Positions 31,250-36,771 of a stretch of DNA of 36,771 bases are shown in pieces (the first letter of the stretch is position 1; every line of letters starts with the position of its first letter). Both the position numbers and the translations under genes were made by a program. Origin of the DNA: Bacteroidia bacterium (GTDB taxonomy: Bacteria; Bacteroidota; Bacteroidia; Chitinophagales; Saprospiraceae); NCBI GenBank assembly GCA_030429045.1, contig JAUIEA010000023.1, positions 1 to 36,771 on the forward strand, read 5' to 3'. A model generated the notes under the pieces. That model saw only the letters and a list, made by a program, of their open reading frames with translations, did not search any database and was not told where the DNA came from.

Positions 31250-31435
31250 CTACAGCATGGACCGAACGGTTTCACCCGCCTCCTGCAACCAGGATTGATA
31301 CTCCTTGCGCAGCGGAAAACTTTCCTCTTGCAAGGTCTCACGGGCGGCGCTACCGATATGCCGGACATAGGACAGGTAGTGCGATTTTGCTCGTTCTTCG
31401 TTTAAATGTTCAGCCTCAAGCAAATAAATGCTCAC
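31250..31435 (-). CDS. Small helical protein of unknown function, coupled to a T9SS gene
   Basis: 61 residues, charged and largely helical, without signal peptide, Cys or membrane segment. The GTG start overlaps the TGA stop of the preceding gene (GTGA at 31432-31435), the usual arrangement for translational coupling. Amino-acid use looks protein-like (Glu, Leu, Arg, Ala, Tyr), but the gene is short and I recognise no family. It could be a degraded gene tail or a small cytoplasmic protein. Confidence 0.4.
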   Translation of the reverse strand: MSIYLLEAEHLNEERAKSHYLSYVRHIGSAARETLQEESFPLRKEYQSWLQEAGETVRSML

Positions 31436-33012
31436 TCCCGCATCACCACCACCCGGCTCGTCGCCACTGGCCGCTCATCGGAGTATAGCTGCAGGATATA
31501 CGTACCGTTGGGTACTTGCGATGTATCCCATAAGTGGAGATAGGCATAGGGCGAAAAGCGATGCCGATGGACCTCCCGGCCCAGGGCATCATGAATGACC
31601 AGCTCCGTATCCTTTCCTCCGTATTCTGGCAGGGTAATTTCGATCTGCACTGGTCCGCTGGCAGGGTTGGGGTAGATCTTCATTTCGACTTGAGGGCCAG
31701 GCTCGGCAATGGACGTGCTCAGCGTATCGCAGGGGCTGCCCTCCAGGGCACCCAGGCGATAATTTGGAATATTGGGGATGGCAATAAAACTCCAGGATGG
31801 AAAATCCATGGCATTGGGTTGTGCCCAACAATCGACACCTTTTAAGTCTGGATATTCAATGACATGCCAGGATTTTGTGCTGCTCGTCGTACAAATATAG
31901 ATTCGACCATCAGGGCCCCTTTGCATCAATGCAAACCCTGCATTAAATGGTGCCGGGAATGTATCTACAATGGCAATCGTATCGGACTGCAGAATATCGG
32001 CCTCCAGATCGACCTGCATTATGACTCGGCTGGAATTGTAGTAGCAGAATCGACTGTTTGAGCTGAACACGGTACTGGCCCCTGGCGGAAACACATCTGG
32101 AAGGACAATTTGACGTTCATTGCTCAATTCTCCAGAACACCGATCAAAGTCAAAAAAGGATAGACCGCAAGTGTTATTGTAGCGCACATAAGTCTTTCCA
32201 TCTGGAGAGAACGAATGAATGGCTGTCGCAGGGCAAGGTGTGTAATGATAGTCATACCCAATTTGTTGTTTGCTCAATTCAACTTGTCCATTACCATAGA
32301 AACGATACTTGTGATAATGGTCAGTACCTTTCTCAGGAACGACTACCCACCAATCTTTCCCGTTCCCATGCTGGCATGCTGCCGGAGATTCTGCATGGTA
32401 TCCCTCTACCTTAATATTAATTGAATCAACTGTTGGAGCCAAACCAGAAATATCTATAAGAGATTTATAGGCTGGCCACCGTGTAATTCCAAACTTACTG
32501 TCATCCTTCAAGCCCAGATGAAAAGCTAATACTTTTTTGGAGCCAATCGGCATGAATATCAAGCCAAAAGCCATAGGATAACTTCCTCCATTAACACACC
32601 AGGCATTGTACATGGGCCCTGGATTAAGAGTATCGCCACCCTGAATTATATTCCCAAAGCTATCAAATAGACGACATCCATTTGAAACCAAATGAAGGTT
32701 TCCATTATAATCAGCAAAACATGTAACCTGGTCAGAAAGATCAGCATTATTAAATACTATGGACTCAATTTCTACATCGCTAAAGTTAAAATCTAATAAG
32801 AAATTAACAAATTCACCTCCCCATTGAGCTCCATATCCATTAACCCAAACATAGTCATGTTTTTGAGCCTGGCACAAATGCACCAGGCTCAATAGAATGC
32901 TGATTAAATAGACTTGTTTAATGCTTAAGCAGGACACCATCAGCATGCCTTTTTCCATCCGAAGAGATGAATTTCCAAGATAAAAATCTGTTCTTGTCAG
33001 AAATCTTTTCAT
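31432..33012 (-). CDS. Secreted T9SS protein, copy B of a tandem paralogous pair
   Basis: 526 residues from the ATG at 33012, which overlaps the stop of copy A (ATGA). A signal peptide begins about residue 25 (MVSCLSIKQVYLISILLSLV), so an inner start is possible. The mature protein begins QKHDYVWVNGYG, then FNNADLSDQVT with NGNLHLVSNGCRLFD, the highly conserved block TYVRYNNTCGLSFFDFDRC and NSRFCYYNSSRVIMQVD, and RGPDGRIYI, a propeller-type blade motif. The last about 80 residues are a T9SS type A sorting domain (KIYPNPASGPVQIEITL ... TSRVVVMRE). Cys residues are numerous for a secreted protein. Function unknown; this resembles a family expanded in Saprospiraceae. Confidence 0.85.
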   Translation of the reverse strand: MKRFLTRTDFYLGNSSLRMEKGMLMVSCLSIKQVYLISILLSLVHLCQAQKHDYVWVNGYGAQWGGEFVNFLLDFNFSDVEIESIVFNNADLSDQVTCFADYNGNLHLVSNGCRLFDSFGNIIQGGDTLNPGPMYNAWCVNGGSYPMAFGLIFMPIGSKKVLAFHLGLKDDSKFGITRWPAYKSLIDISGLAPTVDSINIKVEGYHAESPAACQHGNGKDWWVVVPEKGTDHYHKYRFYGNGQVELSKQQIGYDYHYTPCPATAIHSFSPDGKTYVRYNNTCGLSFFDFDRCSGELSNERQIVLPDVFPPGASTVFSSNSRFCYYNSSRVIMQVDLEADILQSDTIAIVDTFPAPFNAGFALMQRGPDGRIYICTTSSTKSWHVIEYPDLKGVDCWAQPNAMDFPSWSFIAIPNIPNYRLGALEGSPCDTLSTSIAEPGPQVEMKIYPNPASGPVQIEITLPEYGGKDTELVIHDALGREVHRHRFSPYAYLHLWDTSQVPNGTYILQLYSDERPVATSRVVVMRE

Positions 33013-34547
33013 TCCATTTTAACCAATTTACCAACAGCCATTATTTTACCATTCGCATCACGAAGAAAATAATAATAGACTCCTCCTGGCCACAAACTGG
33101 AATCCACTCTGTGGAGAAATGCAAATGGTGGTATGCTCCCATAGTAGATTTCTCTGCCTGCTACATCAACAATCTCCAATTTGAATTCACGAGCATGTTG
33201 CAATCCTTCATCCAACTCAAATGTAAATCCATTTTGAACAGGATTTGGGAAAACCCGGTGACCGAACGAAGAGGGTGCTGCTGAAGTGATCTCACTCAAC
33301 CCCAGCGTATCACACGGACTGTCCTTCCAGGCGCCAAGACGATAATTGGGAATATTAGGCAAAGCCAGAAAACTGAGGAAGGGCAATGGCACTGCGTTCG
33401 GTCTGGCCCAACAGGCAGTACCTTTCAGATCGGGAAATTCAATCACATGATAAGTCTGCGTACTGCTGCCAGGAGAGATGTAGATCCTGCCATCCGGCCC
33501 TCTTTGCATCATCACAAATCCCGCCCCAGTAGGGGTGGGAAAGGTATCCAGAATGGCAATGGTATCCGGCTGGAGGATGGCATCTTCCATATCCACCTGC
33601 ATGATTACTTTGGATGAGTTGTAGTAGCAAAATCTGCTATTCGGACTAAACACAGTAAAGGCACCTGGCTTGAACACTTCAGGAAGTATAATACGTCGTT
33701 CGTTACTCAATTCTCCAGTACATCTATCAAAATCAAAGAAGGATAGACCGCAGGAATTATTATAGCGAACATACGTCGTACCGTCAGGGGAGAAGGAATG
33801 AAGACCATATGCATCACATTCAGGATAGGGATATTGGTACCCTATCGTTTGAATATTCAACAGTTCAATTCCATCAATACTGATTAAATAAGTTCGGTAA
33901 GTTGCCTTCCTATGCTCCGGAGTAATAATGACCCAATCTCTCCCATTCCCATGTTTGCAGGCTGAGGGACTTTCAACTTTGGTCGTACTGACAATATTAT
34001 TCGCAATTTCAATTGTGATATTGTCGTCCCCCAATTCTACTTTTGATAAATAAGAGGGAGTTAATGTTACACCAAATTGACTATCCAGGACCAAACGATT
34101 ATGAAAGAGGTAAACAGAATTCTCTTGTGGCAACATGATCATATTGAACATGACCGGATAGCTCCCATTGTTCTTACACCACGAATTATAGATTTCTCCA
34201 GGGTTTAATGTATCACCTCCGGGCAACACATGTCCCGTTGCATCAAACAACCTACATCCATTTGATACAAGCAACAAACTGCCATCAGCATCTGAAAAAC
34301 TGGTCACCTGATCGCTCAGATCTGCATTGTTGAACTCAATCGGTTCTGCTGTAACCGGTTGGTTGTGGAAATTCAACTCAAAATTTCCGAATATCCCGCC
34401 GTATTCTGCTCCGTATCCGTTCAGCCAGTGATAATCGTGTTTTTGAGTGTAGCCGCTTACGGCTACACCCAAAAACAACACAATCACAACGCCAAATCTA
34501 GTGTATGACCAGTGACCCACGTTCCCGGTTTTTCTGATCAATACCAT
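33009..34547 (-). CDS. Secreted T9SS protein, copy A of a tandem paralogous pair
   Basis: 512 residues. The ATG at 34547 overlaps the upstream gene by 50 bases; a GTG at 34520 is an alternative. The signal segment (FGVVIVLFLGVAVSGYTQ) is followed by KHDYHWLNGYGAEYGG and the same domain order as copy B: FNNADLSDQVTSFSD, SNGCRLFD, TYVRYNNSCGLSFFDFDRC, NSRFCYYNSSKVIMQVD, RGPDGRIYI and YRLGAWKDSPCDTLG. The C-terminus is a T9SS type A sorting domain (RVFPNPVQNGFTFEL ... GKIMAVGKLVKME). The middle is nearly identical between the copies while the N-terminal regions and sorting domains diverge. The cargo or ligand role is unknown. Confidence 0.86.
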   Translation of the reverse strand: MVLIRKTGNVGHWSYTRFGVVIVLFLGVAVSGYTQKHDYHWLNGYGAEYGGIFGNFELNFHNQPVTAEPIEFNNADLSDQVTSFSDADGSLLLVSNGCRLFDATGHVLPGGDTLNPGEIYNSWCKNNGSYPVMFNMIMLPQENSVYLFHNRLVLDSQFGVTLTPSYLSKVELGDDNITIEIANNIVSTTKVESPSACKHGNGRDWVIITPEHRKATYRTYLISIDGIELLNIQTIGYQYPYPECDAYGLHSFSPDGTTYVRYNNSCGLSFFDFDRCTGELSNERRIILPEVFKPGAFTVFSPNSRFCYYNSSKVIMQVDMEDAILQPDTIAILDTFPTPTGAGFVMMQRGPDGRIYISPGSSTQTYHVIEFPDLKGTACWARPNAVPLPFLSFLALPNIPNYRLGAWKDSPCDTLGLSEITSAAPSSFGHRVFPNPVQNGFTFELDEGLQHAREFKLEIVDVAGREIYYGSIPPFAFLHRVDSSLWPGGVYYYFLRDANGKIMAVGKLVKME

Positions 34548-36771
34548 CCCATGTCCAATAATACAAACCCGGTAACAGGCCAGTCAGTTCCACAGAAATT
34601 TCAGCACCTCCCATACTATTCAGTTGAAGATTCCGGACTACCCGTCCGGAGGAATCGTGCAAACGAAACCAGCCGGTACTCTGTACACCTGTCAGAAAGA
34701 CAACTCCTTTAGCAGGATTTGGTCGTATTTGGATACTACCTCTTGCCAGCGGAACACCTTCGCTTGATTCATTCATTTGAGCCTGAGTAGAACAAAAGAC
34801 TTCATCATCCCATAGTGTATCTACATATCCGAGATACACACCCCGGGCAATACCTACAGCTGGACCACCGATACCGACGCATAGTCCGGCTATACTATCC
34901 AGGACCATGAGTGAGGCCGAGTCAGGACGAAACCCGAGGGAATCTTGGATTGACAAAACCAACAGATACACGTCTTTGAGGTATGACTCATACGCATGCT
35001 CAGGTGAAAATGAGTCCAGTTCATCCTCCAATTCTTCCCGCAAGCTGTCCCGAAAGAACGAGACTTGTTCCCACAGAGTAGAATCAACAGCCTGGATATC
35101 TGTCAAGACATTCATCAGGCTGTCCCGTTCAACCAGTCTCAGTGAATCAACTTGCGCAGATCGAATAGTATCGATAGCATGAATTCTCCCTAATACCTGT
35201 TGGCCATGCTGTGTCCGCTCCAGCAAGTCATCGATGGTAGTGGTATCCATGCCGGCCATCTCTGTCCAGATCCGATTTTCGATCCCGTAGAGTGTCCGCA
35301 ATTGATCCTGATCGCCATGCTGAAACCAATTATTGGCTGTACTATCACTGCTCAACAGATCTGGGTTGGCCTCCAGTTTTTGAATCAGACTATACCGCAG
35401 CAACCAGACATCCTCATCGGAGTAGGCATTCAGACTATCTTGTAGCACACGTCCATCCGCCCAGGTCAGGGTCCGTTTTGATGGCCAATCGGTCGGTGCC
35501 TCTTCCTGGCAGACATCACCTGCTGCGCCCTGTTGCTTAAACCAGGCGCTCGAAGGATCAACCAAGGGGTCTGGCCAGTAAGGATTAGCCGAGGTGTGAA
35601 TATCAAATTGGGAAAGACCTGTTACTAAAAAATTGTCAGAATCATGCCTCGCAGCGGCCGTACCATAGGCTGTTGATGAAAGCCAATTGTTCATGGTATT
35701 GGCTTGTGGCCCGATGTTGGCATCCTGTGATCCGGCAGCTTTCAAGTCCAGCCCGACTTCATGTGAACCGAGGAAGTTACTGCCCAAGTTGGAGTCCTTA
35801 TTGAAGCCTCTAAATACGAATCCATATTCTGCGCTGTCGATCTGATTACAGTAGTAGTTATTCATATCTGCTGAATACGACAGAAAACCGTAGTGATCCT
35901 CGCCATCAGTGTGATCAATGATTGTGTTGCCGACGAAATGATCACCTAAATTACTCCCTCCAAGGTCAAAATAAGCCCGGGATCTCTCTTCAGTAAAAAT
36001 CTCTGTAAGATTGTCTTCACACAGAAGTCCCCTGTTGACATATCCTGCATAACCATCAGAAATGCCGCCGTCCAGAAGAATATGATTACCCGTAATACCT
36101 GCCTTTCCTTTCGAAGTGAACAGATGTATGATTTGCATTCTAAATGCTTCACGTGATGGTAAGAGGCCGAAGTATGAAGCCGACCCAAGATCAACTTCAA
36201 GTCGATTGTTGGCCACCTTCCAATTGTGGATCAGTGGAGCCGATATGTTATTGGATGAATAGATACACCGTTGAGCCTGAATGTCATTGTTTCTGAATCG
36301 AAAGTACCGTTCATAATTTCCCACTAACGCCACACCTTGTTGAAGGTCAGTGGCTCTACATTGTTCAATATCTGAATTCACAGCAGCAATAAAAAATCCT
36401 CTCCGACATCGTTCCATGGTGGGGCTTGACGTCTTCCCAAGTCCGATAAACTTGAGAAACCATTGTTGCCCTCCTTTCGATTCAACGTGAACAGCCTCTC
36501 CTGCCCAAGGCACATAACCATATTGGTTAAGGTCCGTAAATCGTGTATTCAAAATGGTCATGTTTGCATTCTGGCCGACAATGCCATAAGTCAATTCTGT
36601 CAAATGGTTTTGGGATTGGGAATGACCAATGGTGATTGCATCTACATCCTTCAACCAAATGCCTGCAAAAGCACGATCATTAAACAGGACAGGCTGCCCG
36701 GAATACGTTGGCAAAAATCCTAAGTCATACGAGATCAAGTTCCCTGCAATGGTTGAAGGGTGACCAAACTT
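34498..36771 (-). CDS. Right-handed beta-helix protein with T9SS domain, 5' end cut by the window
   Basis: 757 residues are visible; the frame is open to the window edge, so the true start lies outside and the TTG at 36738 is not a credible start. The N-terminal about 400 residues show parallel beta-helix repeats (short strands with Asn/Gly turns such as ITGNHILLDGG, NNDIQAQRCIYSSNNIS, VGNTIIDHTDG). An alpha-helical, coiled-coil-like part follows (RIHAIDTIRSAQVDSLRL, FFRDSLREELEDELDSF). It ends in a T9SS type A sorting domain (IQIRPNPAKGVVFLTGV ... GSLVIH). Probably a surface or secreted protein, perhaps glycan-related, though no catalytic motif is seen. It leads a chain with the two paralogues downstream. 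Confidence 0.82.
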   Translation of the reverse strand, partial: KFGHPSTIAGNLISYDLGFLPTYSGQPVLFNDRAFAGIWLKDVDAITIGHSQSQNHLTELTYGIVGQNANMTILNTRFTDLNQYGYVPWAGEAVHVESKGGQQWFLKFIGLGKTSSPTMERCRRGFFIAAVNSDIEQCRATDLQQGVALVGNYERYFRFRNNDIQAQRCIYSSNNISAPLIHNWKVANNRLEVDLGSASYFGLLPSREAFRMQIIHLFTSKGKAGITGNHILLDGGISDGYAGYVNRGLLCEDNLTEIFTEERSRAYFDLGGSNLGDHFVGNTIIDHTDGEDHYGFLSYSADMNNYYCNQIDSAEYGFVFRGFNKDSNLGSNFLGSHEVGLDLKAAGSQDANIGPQANTMNNWLSSTAYGTAAARHDSDNFLVTGLSQFDIHTSANPYWPDPLVDPSSAWFKQQGAAGDVCQEEAPTDWPSKRTLTWADGRVLQDSLNAYSDEDVWLLRYSLIQKLEANPDLLSSDSTANNWFQHGDQDQLRTLYGIENRIWTEMAGMDTTTIDDLLERTQHGQQVLGRIHAIDTIRSAQVDSLRLVERDSLMNVLTDIQAVDSTLWEQVSFFRDSLREELEDELDSFSPEHAYESYLKDVYLLVLSIQDSLGFRPDSASLMVLDSIAGLCVGIGGPAVGIARGVYLGYVDTLWDDEVFCSTQAQMNESSEGVPLARGSIQIRPNPAKGVVFLTGVQSTGWFRLHDSSGRVVRNLQLNSMGGAEISVELTGLLPGLYYWTWDGIDQKNRERGSLVIH

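Overview
The window looks like a chromosomal segment of a Bacteroidota bacterium, most likely of the Saprospiria (Saprospiraceae/Lewinella-like) group. Reasons: several secreted proteins end in a type IX secretion (T9SS) type A sorting domain; TAnnTTTG-type -7 promoter boxes lie just upstream of start codons and Shine-Dalgarno sequences are scarce; HYC_CC_PP-type small Cys-rich proteins, a MoaC-MoaB fusion and Bacteroidota-style CusA inserts are present. The lineage is inferred from gene content, without a database search. No rRNA, tRNA, CRISPR array or insertion sequence was recognised.

Layout, left to right. (1) 194-5261, plus strand: a coiled-coil protein overlapping an ABC1/UbiB-type kinase, then an Mla-type lipid ABC transporter (permease, ATPase, MCE protein). 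(2) 5265-5489: a composite intergenic repeat of 7- and 8-base units. (3) 5609-6574: a Na+/Ca2+ exchanger-family antiporter. (4) 6677-13953: a copper/silver efflux locus (HYC_CC_PP protein, CusA-like RND pump, TolC-like outer-membrane protein, CusB-like adaptor with metal-binding domains at both ends). (5) 14202-16382: a secreted beta-propeller protein with T9SS domain, closed by a bidirectional terminator. (6) 16450-20069, minus strand: a second HYC_CC_PP protein, an MbnP-like protein fused to a T9SS domain, and two MauG/MbnH-like di-heme proteins. (7) 20236-23136: uvrA. (8) 23386-25179: an Lgt-like membrane protein with a beta-barrel-like C-terminal extension, convergent with a third di-heme peroxidase-like lipoprotein. 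(9) 26530-31023, minus strand: a small membrane protein and a molybdenum cofactor operon (moeA, a ModE-type regulator, a TSUP permease, moaD, moaE, moaCB) preceded by a palindrome resembling a ModE box. (10) 31250-36771, minus strand: a chain of overlapping genes for a beta-helix protein (cut by the window edge), two tandem paralogous T9SS proteins and a 61-residue protein.

Main themes. Two loci point to copper: CusA/TolC/CusB with one HYC_CC_PP protein, and MbnP-T9SS plus two di-heme enzymes with another. In methanotrophs the MbnH di-heme enzyme oxidises a tryptophan of MbnP to kynurenine to build a copper site. Here the MbnP-like protein appears addressed to the cell surface by T9SS and is translationally coupled to its presumed modifying enzyme. 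This is the best candidate in the window for a little-described system. Also notable are the Lgt/beta-barrel fusion, the ModE-like operator and the short-period intergenic repeats.
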